15,713 nt of DNA from Candidatus Hydrogenedentota bacterium (GTDB lineage Bacteria > Hydrogenedentota > Hydrogenedentia > Hydrogenedentales > JAEUWI01): positions 1 to 15,713 of the forward strand of contig JAUIKJ010000016.1 in the NCBI GenBank assembly GCA_030430835.1, given 5' to 3'. Below, piece after piece: positions 6,425 to 13,362 of this stretch. Each line of letters starts with the position of its first letter. Within the stretch, counting starts at the first letter, position 1. The translations under genes and the position numbers were made by a program. The notes below the pieces were generated by a model that saw only the letters and a program-made list of their open reading frames with translations, was not told the origin of the DNA and made no database searches.

Positions 6425-7228
6425 TTGAGCAAAGTGACCATACTGACCCTGGTGCCCAACGCGGGCGATCGCCTGCCGCGCTGCCTCGAAAGCGTGGCCT
6501 GGGCCGACGTCATCCTCTGTGTGGTCGATCCGCGCACGAGCGACGGATCCGATGCGGTGGCCCGGGAGCACACGCCACGGGTGCTGGTGCACGAATACGA
6601 GAATGCCGCGGCCCAGCGAAACTGGGCCCTGCCGCAGATCGAGACCGAGTGGACCCTGGTACTCGACGCGGACGAGTGGGTGTCGCCCGAACTGCGGGAC
6701 AAGGTCCGCGAGATCATCGCGGACCCCGCCAGCCTGAACGGCTACGATATTCACCGCTGGTCCTACTTCTTCGGGCGGTTGATGCGCCATTGCGGCTGGG
6801 AGCGCGACTACAACCTGCGCCTGTTCCGCACGGCCAAGGGCCGCTACCTCGACAAGCGCGTGCATTCAAAGGTGGTGGTGGAGGGACCGGTCGGGAAGAT
6901 CGAAGCGCCGATGTATCACGATACCTACCGCAACTTCGAGGAATATTTCACGACCTTCCAGCGCTTCACGCACTGGGGGGCGCAGGATCTATTCGAGCGC
7001 GGTAAGCGCGCGCGCTGGAGCGACCTGACGCTGCGGCCGATGGTGAAATTTCTGAAGATGTATGTCTTGCGGCAGGGCTTTCGCGACGGCTACCACGGCG
7101 CGGTGCTGTCCGGGCTGGGCGCCTTCAGCGTGTTCATGAAGTACGCGCGGCTGTGGTACCTGTGGCAGCGGGCCGATGGCGCGCCGCAGACCCCGGCGGA
7201 AGCCGAAGCGCGGGAGCGCGGCCGGTGA
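6425..7228 (+). CDS. Family 2 glycosyltransferase, WaaE/KdtX-like
   Basis: A 267-residue GT-A fold transferase of the family that adds a sugar, often glucose, to lipopolysaccharide core or a related envelope glycan. Visible features: an N-terminal strand VTILTLVPNAGDRLPRCLES; nucleotide-site motif VVDPRTSDGS (33-42, standing for the usual D-S-x-S-x-D-G-T); QRNWAL (64-69); the metal/UDP-binding D81-A-D83-E84 motif; and the C-terminal signature with GYHGAVLSGLGAFSVFMKYA and LWYLW typical of WaaE relatives. The C-terminal ~25 residues are charged. It lacks a membrane anchor, so it works at the cytoplasmic face. The TTG start at 6425 has only a weak purine stretch (AGAAAG, 6410-6415). GTG at 6434 is an alternative start that would lose three residues. 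It overlaps the next gene by 4 bases (GTGA), indicating coupled translation. Confidence 0.9.
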   Translation: MSKVTILTLVPNAGDRLPRCLESVAWADVILCVVDPRTSDGSDAVAREHTPRVLVHEYENAAAQRNWALPQIETEWTLVLDADEWVSPELRDKVREIIADPASLNGYDIHRWSYFFGRLMRHCGWERDYNLRLFRTAKGRYLDKRVHSKVVVEGPVGKIEAPMYHDTYRNFEEYFTTFQRFTHWGAQDLFERGKRARWSDLTLRPMVKFLKMYVLRQGFRDGYHGAVLSGLGAFSVFMKYARLWYLWQRADGAPQTPAEAEARERGR

Positions 7229-8829
7229 GCGCGGCGGAGCAGCCGCGGGACTACGCGCTTCGTCCGGTGATCTTCGCGCTGGTGACGATCATCATTCTGG
7301 GCGCGGGGCTGCGCCTGTACCGGCTGGCGGACGAGAGCCTTTGGTACGACGAGGGTGCGAGTCTCTACCTTGCGCGTTTCGCGACGCTCGATGGCGCGCT
7401 CTTCGATCAGACCAAGACCACCGAGGCCCCGGTGATGGCGGTGGTTGCGCGGGTGTGGGGCAGTGTGATTCGGGCTGTCACGGACTTCCCCGTCATTTCG
7501 CCGGCGAACGATTTCATGATCCGACTCTGGTCCTGTGGTTGGTCGGTGATCGCGATTCCGATCATTTTCCTGGTGGGGCGCCGCCTCTTGCGTGACGAAT
7601 ACGCGGCGCTCCTCGCGGCGCTGTTGTTCGCGGTGTCCCCCTATCATATCTACTACGCGCAGGAGTTCCGTATCTACAGCTTCTTCACGGTCGTTGGGCT
7701 GGTGGCGCTGTATTTCATGTTGCGTGCACTGGAAGAGAACCGGTGGCCGTACTGGTTGCTGATGGCCCTGGGTTTCGCTTTCATGATGTATTGCCACTTC
7801 GTGGCGACCTTCTACATATTCGCCTTCAATGCGGCCTTCGTATTGATGTTGCCGCGCTTCCGCCGACACTTCTGGCGCTGGACCGCGTGGAATGCGCTGG
7901 CGATGGTGCTGCTGGCGCCGGCGCTGTACCTGGCACTGCACATGAACCGGATGATCGGCGAAATCACGATCCCGTGGTTTCCCGCGCCGACGCCGCAGAC
8001 GATGGTGATTACCTTCAAGACCTGGTTCGCGGCCTATGGGCTCGTGCCGAAGGCTTACTGGCCGTTGCTGCTGCTGGCGCTGGGTCTGTTCGGCGCGGGG
8101 CTGTTCCGCCTGCGGCGGAACCTGCCCGCGCTTGCGGCGATTCTTTCGCTGACTTTCCTTCCGATGATTCTCGGCGCAATCAAGTGGAACATCGAAGACT
8201 TCTCCTTCTACGAGCATCGGATTTTCACGCTCTCCGGCGCCATGGTGCTCTTCGGGGTGGCCGCGGGATTGCGCGCCGTGCCCACCGCTTGGGGGCCGCG
8301 TGTGGGGACAGCGGCGCTGTTGCTGCTTACGGTGCCGTGCCTGGCTGCGTACTACCGCCATGACCTGCACCCGGTGAACGAGCACCGCTACGGCGTGTAT
8401 GCGCGGGTCGATCAGCGAAGCGCCGCGGCCTACATCGCCGCCAATCTCGCGCCCGGAGACGTGGTGGCGCATGCGAGCCATTTCACCCAGTACGCCCTCT
8501 ATCACTATCTGCCCGAGGCCACGCACGTCCGCCTTGGCTACTCCGAACAGGACCGCGATATCTTCATCCAGACCATGGGCAACCCGGCCCTAAGCGAGCG
8601 GCACGGCCTGATGCCAGTACCCATCTGGGAGGCCCTGGCCGGGGCGCGCCGGGTCTGGTTCCTGGATGCGGAAGGCATCACCTTCGAGTGGGAACCGACG
8701 ACGGAAGGCCTGCTGCACTGGCTGCAAACCCACTGGCGGCGGTCGGAGATCCAGCAATTCCACGGGTTAAAGCTCTACCTCTTCGAGGAAGAGACGGTGT
8801 CTGCCAAAAACGCCTCCGGTACGTTATAG
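7225..8829 (+). CDS. GT39/ArnT-like multi-spanning membrane glycosyltransferase
   Basis: 534 residues from GTG at 7225, whose GTGA overlaps the previous stop; a longer in-frame start exists at 7153 but lies inside the GT2 gene and lacks a ribosome site. This is a GT-C fold protein of the dolichyl/polyprenyl-phosphate-sugar transferase type (PMT, ArnT). Helix 1 spans ~14-29. The first outer loop carries the family's acidic motif DESLWYDEGASLYLARF (36-52), including D36-E37 and D42-E43, which in relatives bind metal and the lipid-linked sugar. A second typical feature is YYAQEFRIYSFF after helix 3-4. About 10-11 hydrophobic segments reach to about residue 375, followed by a soluble periplasmic C-terminal domain of ~150 residues. 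It would move a sugar from a polyprenyl-phosphate carrier to lipid, glycan or protein on the outer side of the inner membrane. The acceptor is unknown. The GT2 partner upstream may make or extend the same glycan. Confidence 0.88.
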   Translation: MSAAEQPRDYALRPVIFALVTIIILGAGLRLYRLADESLWYDEGASLYLARFATLDGALFDQTKTTEAPVMAVVARVWGSVIRAVTDFPVISPANDFMIRLWSCGWSVIAIPIIFLVGRRLLRDEYAALLAALLFAVSPYHIYYAQEFRIYSFFTVVGLVALYFMLRALEENRWPYWLLMALGFAFMMYCHFVATFYIFAFNAAFVLMLPRFRRHFWRWTAWNALAMVLLAPALYLALHMNRMIGEITIPWFPAPTPQTMVITFKTWFAAYGLVPKAYWPLLLLALGLFGAGLFRLRRNLPALAAILSLTFLPMILGAIKWNIEDFSFYEHRIFTLSGAMVLFGVAAGLRAVPTAWGPRVGTAALLLLTVPCLAAYYRHDLHPVNEHRYGVYARVDQRSAAAYIAANLAPGDVVAHASHFTQYALYHYLPEATHVRLGYSEQDRDIFIQTMGNPALSERHGLMPVPIWEALAGARRVWFLDAEGITFEWEPTTEGLLHWLQTHWRRSEIQQFHGLKLYLFEEETVSAKNASGTL

Positions 8830-8830
8830 T
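8801..8830 (+). promoter_or_regulatory. Putative internal promoter before the tandem sulfatase-fold lipoprotein gene
   Basis: CTGCCA (8801-8806) and TATAGT (8825-8830) are 18 bases apart, matching sigma70 boxes at 4 and 5 positions. The -10 box overlaps the stop of the GT39-like gene. A start near 8837 would give a 25-base leader containing the ribosome site GAGGG (8853-8857), so the lipoprotein may be expressed separately from the two transferases. Confidence 0.4.
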
Positions 8831-8861
8831 AGGGTGTTCCAAGCTTCCAATCGAGGGTATC

Positions 8862-11735
8862 ATGCTGAAACCCAAGGCCCTGCTCATACCCATGCTGCTG
8901 GTTGTGCTGGCAGCCTGTGGCTCGTCTGAGAGGGCCACGCCGCCCGCGCCCATCACACGGGATCCAGCGACCCCGCCCAACGTGGTACTCGTTGTGCTGG
9001 ACACCCTTCGGGCCGATCAGGTGGAGGCCGTGCGGGATGGGGTGCCGGTGATGCCGCACCTCGCGGAACTGGCGACGGAGTCGCTGTACTTCACCAACGC
9101 GATCTCGCCAAGCAGCTGGACCAAGCCGGCCATGGCCTCGGTGATGACTTCGCTCTATGCGGACGTGCACGGAGTCCATGCCGGCGCGCGGCAGGACACC
9201 CCCGGCGCACCGACGAGCGATGTCCTTCCAGCGACACTCGAGACCATGCCCGAGTACTTTCAGGAGCAGGGCTACGCCACGCGCGGCTACCAGACAAATG
9301 CCAACCTGCTGGAAAACCTGGGCTTCGCACAGGGCTTCAACAGCGGCGACTATATCTTCGAGAATGGTGCGATTGCCGAACAGGTGACGGGCTACTTCCA
9401 GTCGCAGTTGGATGCCATGCCGTCGCCTTTCTTTCTCTACGCGCACTACATGGACCCGCACACCCAGTACCGGGTGATCGAGGGCTACACCGAACGTTTC
9501 CCGCCCGGCGGTGAACTCACCCAAACCGACAAGGCGGCCATTGCCAACTTCATGCCGTTCTTCTGGGACGAAGTCAGCTCGGCGAACGGCGCCGAGCGCG
9601 TGAACAAGACACCGCGCCTGTCGGAAGCGGGCAAGGCGGAGTTGCGGCGGCGCTATGACGGCGAGTGCCGCTATCTCGACGACCAGTTGCACGAGTTCAT
9701 CGAAACCGTGAAGGCGCGCGATCCGATGACGGTGTTTGTGATCATTGCGGACCATGGCGAGGAATTCTGGGAACACGATGGGATGGGGCACGGCCTCACG
9801 CTTTACGATGACCAGATTTCGGTACCTTTCATCATCCATGGTCCGGGAATCCCGGCGGAGCGCCGGGACGTGCCGGTCAGCACGCTGGGCATTTTGCCGA
9901 CGCTGGCGGGCTTGCTGGGTACGGAGCCGAACCCGGACTGGCAGGGCGAGGACGTGATTGCGACGGCGGCGCCCGGGCCGATTTTTTCCCTGACCCACGG
10001 TTCCCAGACGAGCCAGCGTTTCTATCTGGAGTCAATCATCGCGGACGGCAAGAAATACATCGAGGACTATGGGCGGGGCTTCGCGGGATTATTCAACGTC
10101 GGCACGCCCGAGGTGGCGCAGGAGAATCAACTTACCGAGCCGTGGATGGTGCATCCCTACCGCTTGCAGTTGTCACAGTGGCGCGCGGAGAACCGGGCGG
10201 TGCGCGCGCGTCTGGTGCCCGCGCCGGAGGCCGTGGCGGAAGTGACGGCCGCGAGCCAGGAGACCCTTTCCGAAGAGGAGCAGGAAGCGCTTGCGGCCCT
10301 GGGCTACCTCAGCGCCACCGACTCCCCCGCCGATGCGGCGCCGTTGCCGAACATCGCGTTGATTATCATCGACACCCTGCGCAGCGATCGCATTCATGGT
10401 GAGCGTGGCGGCATCCCGATTATGCCCGACCTCGCTACCTTTGCGCGCGGTGCGTGGGATTTTCAACAGGCGATCGCACAGGCATCGTGGACCAAGCCTT
10501 CGGTAACTTCAATCCTAACCGGCATGTACACCGATACGCACGGCGTGAATTTCGGTGTGCAGGCGGAACTGGTGCCGGGGCAGGACCGTAAGATCCAGAT
10601 GGTGCCCAAAGCCGTGCCGATGATGGCGGAGTACTTCCGGGACCTGGGCTATACGGCAATTGGCTTCCAGACCAACCAGCACCTGCAATGCCAGTACGGC
10701 TTCGGGCGCGGGTTCGGACACGACTGCGCCGCCTATACCAATCTGAAGTGGGCCCAGGGCCATCGGGTTACCGATGCCGCCGTGGCGGCGCTGAAAGAAA
10801 CCGAGGGCCCGTTTCTGCTCTATACGCATTACTTCGATCCGCATGGCAGCTACGAACCACCAGCACCCTACGATGGGATGTTCCCCGATTTCCCGGGCTT
10901 CAACGAGAGCGACGAGACGCTACGTGATCGCAGCGGCCAGTCGGCCAACTACTACCTGGATCACGTCCGCCACGCACTGGGTGTTCAGGCCGAACGCGAG
11001 ACCGCGTCCTTCTCGGTGGACGGCCGCGAGAGCATCCGCTATCTCTATGATGGCGAATGCCGCTTCACCGACGTGGAGGTGAACCGCCTGATTCAGTACA
11101 TCGACGCGCACTACGACAACACGATCATCATCATCACCGCGGATCACGGCGAAGAATTCTGGGAACACGGGGCAATCGGTCACGCCAAGACCGTCTACGA
11201 GGAAGTCATCAATGTGCCGCTGATTGTCCGCCTGCCCGGCGAGCGGCCGCGGGTCGTTACGACCCCCGTGGAAACCATTGATATTCTCCCGACCCTCGCG
11301 GCCGCGCTGGGCCAGCAGTCGCTGGGTACGTGGCAGGGCCGCGACCTTGCGACGGTGCCCGATGCCGGCGGCGAGGCGCCGGTGTACTCGCTGACCCGCG
11401 GGTCGATCCCGGAGTTCGGCTTGCACCTGGAGTCCGTGCGGCAGGGGAACGAGAAATTGATCCAGAACATCCACCATTGCGCCGTGGTACCGCCGGTCGA
11501 GTTGTATGACCTGGCGGTGGACCCGCGTGAACAAAAGAACCTTGCCGAGAAGCATCCGGAGCGGGTGGAGGCGCTGATGGGCGTGCTGGAGGCGCACCGC
11601 ACGGCGGCAAGCGCATTGACCTATCCGCCGGAATACGATGGGCTGGACGAAGAGACCGTCGACGCGCTGGAAGCGATGGGCTATCTCGACGGAACGGCGT
11701 CGGAGGTGCCGTGCCTCTCGGAGGAAGGGCCGTAG
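8862..11735 (+). CDS. Lipoprotein with two tandem alkaline-phosphatase/sulfatase-superfamily domains using Thr in place of the sulfatase Cys/Ser
   Basis: 957 residues from ATG 8862 (GAGGG at 8853-8857); the longer frame upstream overlaps the GT39-like gene and would bury the signal peptide. Residues 1-19 are a lipoprotein signal (LLVVLAAC, lipid-modified Cys19). Domain 1 spans about 38-440: metal-binding D47 in LVVLDTLRADQ, nucleophile region SSWTKPAMAS with Thr87, and ADHGEEFWEH with D297-H298. A tail EEEQEALAALGYLS (~473-486) follows. Domain 2 repeats the order: D504 in LIIIDTLRSDR, Thr544 in ASWTKPSVTS, D761-H762, then a second tail DEETVDALEAMGYLDG. The D-to-Thr distance is 40 in both copies. 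Sulfatases need Cys or Ser (C/S-x-P-x-R) for formylglycine; here Thr is at that place and the Arg is absent. A phosphodiesterase or phospho(ethanolamine)-type transfer on an envelope glycan is more likely than sulfate-ester cleavage. Located outside the inner membrane. Confidence 0.88.
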   Translation: MLKPKALLIPMLLVVLAACGSSERATPPAPITRDPATPPNVVLVVLDTLRADQVEAVRDGVPVMPHLAELATESLYFTNAISPSSWTKPAMASVMTSLYADVHGVHAGARQDTPGAPTSDVLPATLETMPEYFQEQGYATRGYQTNANLLENLGFAQGFNSGDYIFENGAIAEQVTGYFQSQLDAMPSPFFLYAHYMDPHTQYRVIEGYTERFPPGGELTQTDKAAIANFMPFFWDEVSSANGAERVNKTPRLSEAGKAELRRRYDGECRYLDDQLHEFIETVKARDPMTVFVIIADHGEEFWEHDGMGHGLTLYDDQISVPFIIHGPGIPAERRDVPVSTLGILPTLAGLLGTEPNPDWQGEDVIATAAPGPIFSLTHGSQTSQRFYLESIIADGKKYIEDYGRGFAGLFNVGTPEVAQENQLTEPWMVHPYRLQLSQWRAENRAVRARLVPAPEAVAEVTAASQETLSEEEQEALAALGYLSATDSPADAAPLPNIALIIIDTLRSDRIHGERGGIPIMPDLATFARGAWDFQQAIAQASWTKPSVTSILTGMYTDTHGVNFGVQAELVPGQDRKIQMVPKAVPMMAEYFRDLGYTAIGFQTNQHLQCQYGFGRGFGHDCAAYTNLKWAQGHRVTDAAVAALKETEGPFLLYTHYFDPHGSYEPPAPYDGMFPDFPGFNESDETLRDRSGQSANYYLDHVRHALGVQAERETASFSVDGRESIRYLYDGECRFTDVEVNRLIQYIDAHYDNTIIIITADHGEEFWEHGAIGHAKTVYEEVINVPLIVRLPGERPRVVTTPVETIDILPTLAAALGQQSLGTWQGRDLATVPDAGGEAPVYSLTRGSIPEFGLHLESVRQGNEKLIQNIHHCAVVPPVELYDLAVDPREQKNLAEKHPERVEALMGVLEAHRTAASALTYPPEYDGLDEETVDALEAMGYLDGTASEVPCLSEEGP
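9762..11169 (+). repeat. Diverged intragenic tandem duplication (matching 16-base islands)
   Basis: The string GAATTCTGGGAACACG occurs at 9762-9777 and again at 11154-11169, exactly 1392 bases (464 codons) apart, at the equivalent Asp-His-Gly-Glu-Glu metal motif of the two sulfatase-fold domains. Together with repeated active-site and C-terminal-tail motifs it supports duplication of a whole ancestral domain plus tail. Elsewhere the copies have diverged strongly. Confidence 0.6.
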
Positions 11736-11745
11736 GCGCGATGGC

Positions 11746-12561
11746 CTAGCGTTCGCGTTCCGGGGGGAGGGCCTTCAAGTCTTTCTGGCGAATACGCTCC
11801 GGGCCGAGCGCGGCAGAGAGCTCGGCGTCGCTTGGGTAATTGATGAGCACGGTGCGCCGCGGTCCGAAGAAGAGGAAACACGCCCCAGCGGCCACGGCGG
11901 AGGCGTGCCCCCAGTCCACGGCCTCCGCAAAATGGTCGACGGCGCCCGCACCGCCACAGGCGATAACCGGAATCCCGACCGCGTCACAGACGCGCTGCAG
12001 CAAGTCGATGTCGTAGCCGTCCATCATGCCGTCGTGGTCGATGGAGGTCAGCAGGATTTCACCCGCGCCCGCATCCTCCGCGCGGCGTGCCCAGTCTACG
12101 GGGTCGAGTCCGGTCCGCTTCTGGCCGCCATGGATGTAGACCTCGTAGCGCCGGTTCCAGCGCTTGCGCACGTCGATGGAAACGACAATGCACTGGCTCC
12201 CGAAGAGGTTGGCCCCCGCGCGGATCAGGCCGGGATCCTCCACTGCGCCGGAGTTGATGGAGACGCGATCCACGCCCGCGCCGAGCAGACTCCGCATCGT
12301 TTCCAGATCGCGGACACCGCCGCCGACGGTAAGCGGCATGTGCGTCTCCTCGGCGATTTGCGAGACGATCTCCGCGCGCGGCGCGCGGCCTTGCGGTCCG
12401 GCGAGAATATCGAGAAGGATGAGTTCGTCTACGTTGTAGCCGTTAAAGACGCGGGCGGCGTTGATGGGACTGCCGACGTAGACGTAATCCTTGAAGCGGA
12501 TGCTCTTCTCGATGCCCCAGTCCTTGAGCAGGAGCACGGGGATGACACGTACTTTATGCAA
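11746..12561 (-). CDS. HisF-like cyclase-fold protein of the WbuZ/HisF2 (glycan amidation) type, lacking Asp11
   Basis: 271 residues with a (beta-alpha)8 barrel clearly related to HisF: PLTVGGGVRD (76-85), SINSGAV (101-107), ILLTSIDHDGMMDGYD (169-184), VIACGGAG (199-206). In true HisF the first strand reads I-x-C-L-D-V-K-D-G with catalytic Asp11. Here residues 7-14 are IPVLLLKD, so Asp11 is Leu11, while the second catalytic residue Asp130 (VVSID) is kept. The IPVLLLK opening and the early segment YVGSPINAARVFN...DELILLDI match the O-antigen-associated paralogues (WbuZ; HisF2 of Pseudomonas LPS loci), which act with HisH-like and WbuX/WbpG proteins in sugar amidation. Thus not histidine biosynthesis, by inference. 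The start is TTG (12561), forced by an in-frame TGA 9 bases upstream, with GGAG (12576-12573) as ribosome site; it overlaps hisH by 8 bases. The end lies 10 bases from the converging lipoprotein gene. Confidence 0.85.
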   Translation of the reverse strand: MHKVRVIPVLLLKDWGIEKSIRFKDYVYVGSPINAARVFNGYNVDELILLDILAGPQGRAPRAEIVSQIAEETHMPLTVGGGVRDLETMRSLLGAGVDRVSINSGAVEDPGLIRAGANLFGSQCIVVSIDVRKRWNRRYEVYIHGGQKRTGLDPVDWARRAEDAGAGEILLTSIDHDGMMDGYDIDLLQRVCDAVGIPVIACGGAGAVDHFAEAVDWGHASAVAAGACFLFFGPRRTVLINYPSDAELSAALGPERIRQKDLKALPPERER

Positions 12562-13192
12562 GGCCGTTCATCTCCAGGAAATTGCGGAGGAAGCGCGCGC
12601 CGTTGTCGTGGCTCTTCTCCGGGTGAAACTGCACACCGACCAGCGGCCCCTGCTGCACGACCGCGGTGAATCGCCGGCCGTAATCGGTCTCGGCAACGAC
12701 GGCCGCCGGGCTGAGGCAATCGACATAGTACGAGTGCGCGAAGTAGAAGCAGGGGCGCGCACCAAGCCCGCGGAAAAGCGGTGAGTCGCCCTGGGGGAGT
12801 ACATCGTTCCAGCCGATATGCGGCACCTTGACTGGTGTCTCCGGGCCAGCAGGAAAGCGCTGGGATTCCCCGTCGATCCAGGCGAAGCCCGCCGCGCGAC
12901 CTTCCGCGCTCGCGCGGGTGAACATCTGGAATCCGAGGCAGATGCCGAGCACGGGGGTGTGCCCCTGCGCCACGCGTTCGCGGAGTACGGTGTCGATCCC
13001 CGTGTCCTGTAGCCGCGCCATTGCCGTGTCGAAGGCACCCACGCCAGGCAGTACAATGGCCTGGGCGGCGGACACAGCCGCGGCGTCTGCCGTGATCCGC
13101 GCGGCGGCGCCCGCGCGCGCAAAGGCGCGCACGACCGACTCGAGGTTGCCCGCGCCGTAGTCGACAATGACGATGTTGGCGGATTCACACAT
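12554..13192 (-). CDS. HisH-like glutamine amidotransferase subunit (WbuY/HisH2 type)
   Basis: 212 residues, the normal length of a HisH class-I glutaminase. It hydrolyses glutamine and passes ammonia to its barrel partner. Motifs: N-terminal VIVDYGAGNLESV (8-20); oxyanion strand PGVGAF (49-54); nucleophile elbow GICLGFQMF with Cys85; KVPHIGWND (122-130), a HisH hallmark facing the synthase; and the remaining triad H190 and E192 in GVQFHPEKSHDNG. All catalytic residues are present, so it should be an active glutaminase. It precedes and overlaps the HisF-like gene by 8 bases (its TAA lies at 12556-12554), so the two are translationally coupled and made in equal amounts. No ribosome site is seen before the ATG, but a -10 box lies close upstream. 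From sequence alone, HisH of histidine synthesis and of glycan amidation are hard to separate; the partner's lost Asp11 decides for the latter. Confidence 0.88.
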   Translation of the reverse strand: MCESANIVIVDYGAGNLESVVRAFARAGAAARITADAAAVSAAQAIVLPGVGAFDTAMARLQDTGIDTVLRERVAQGHTPVLGICLGFQMFTRASAEGRAAGFAWIDGESQRFPAGPETPVKVPHIGWNDVLPQGDSPLFRGLGARPCFYFAHSYYVDCLSPAAVVAETDYGRRFTAVVQQGPLVGVQFHPEKSHDNGARFLRNFLEMNGLA

Positions 13193-13205
13193 GGTTCAGG
13201 AGCGG

Positions 13206-13234
13206 AGTATAGCGCGGATTCGCCGGGCATTCGA
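13206..13234 (-). promoter_or_regulatory. Putative promoter of the hisH-hisF pair, very close to the start codon
   Basis: On the minus strand TATACT (13211-13206) has a weak -35 TCGAAT (13234-13229) at 17 bases. Only 13 bases lie between the -10 box and ATG 13192, so the leader would be about 6 bases with no ribosome site. Confidence 0.4.
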
Positions 13235-13264
13235 GGCGGCACCGCGTCGGCCCGGTCCATCGTG

Positions 13265-13309
13265 TATACTGGTTGGCGGCAGGCGGGGGGCCGGAAACGC
13301 CGTTCCGGC
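13265..13309 (+). promoter_or_regulatory. Putative -10 box and leader hairpin of the radical SAM gene
   Basis: TATACT at 13265-13270 on the plus strand (no convincing -35) is divergent to the matching box of the hisH gene 54 bases away. It predicts a start near 13277 and a leader of about 86 bases. The leader contains a perfect 7-bp stem GCCGGAA (13290-13296) / TTCCGGC (13303-13309) with a 6-base loop and no U-run, so a regulatory or stabilising hairpin is more likely than a terminator. The promoter position argues against a TTG start at 13273. Confidence 0.35.
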
Positions 13310-13362
13310 GCATTGATCGCACGGCGTCGGCCGTGGTTCCGGGCAAGGCAGGAAAGCGAGGC

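Noticed and set aside
7090..8526. Long open frame on the minus strand (478 codons)
   Set aside because: It lies antisense to the GT39-like gene, is made of Arg/His/Gln-rich low-complexity sequence, and has no family features; it is a shadow caused by high GC.
8775..9998. Minus-strand open frame (407 codons)
   Set aside because: Antisense shadow of the first sulfatase-fold domain.
8862..11735. Two separate sulfatase genes joined by a sequencing error
   Set aside because: The frame runs without interruption through the 20-residue linker, with no stop, start codon with ribosome site, or signal peptide before the second domain; a genuine fusion is simpler.
11733..11748. Terminator between the converging lipoprotein and HisF-like genes
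   Set aside because: Only 10 bases separate the stops, and the best inverted repeat is 4 bp; no U-run.
11638..12669. Plus-strand open frame (343 codons) running through the end of the lipoprotein gene into the hisF region
   Set aside because: It is out of frame with the lipoprotein and antisense to the HisF-like gene; no ribosome site or domain.
11746..13192. Part of a histidine biosynthesis operon
   Set aside because: Only the HisH/HisF-like pair is present, and the HisF-like protein lacks Asp11, which true HisF needs; glycan amidation fits better.
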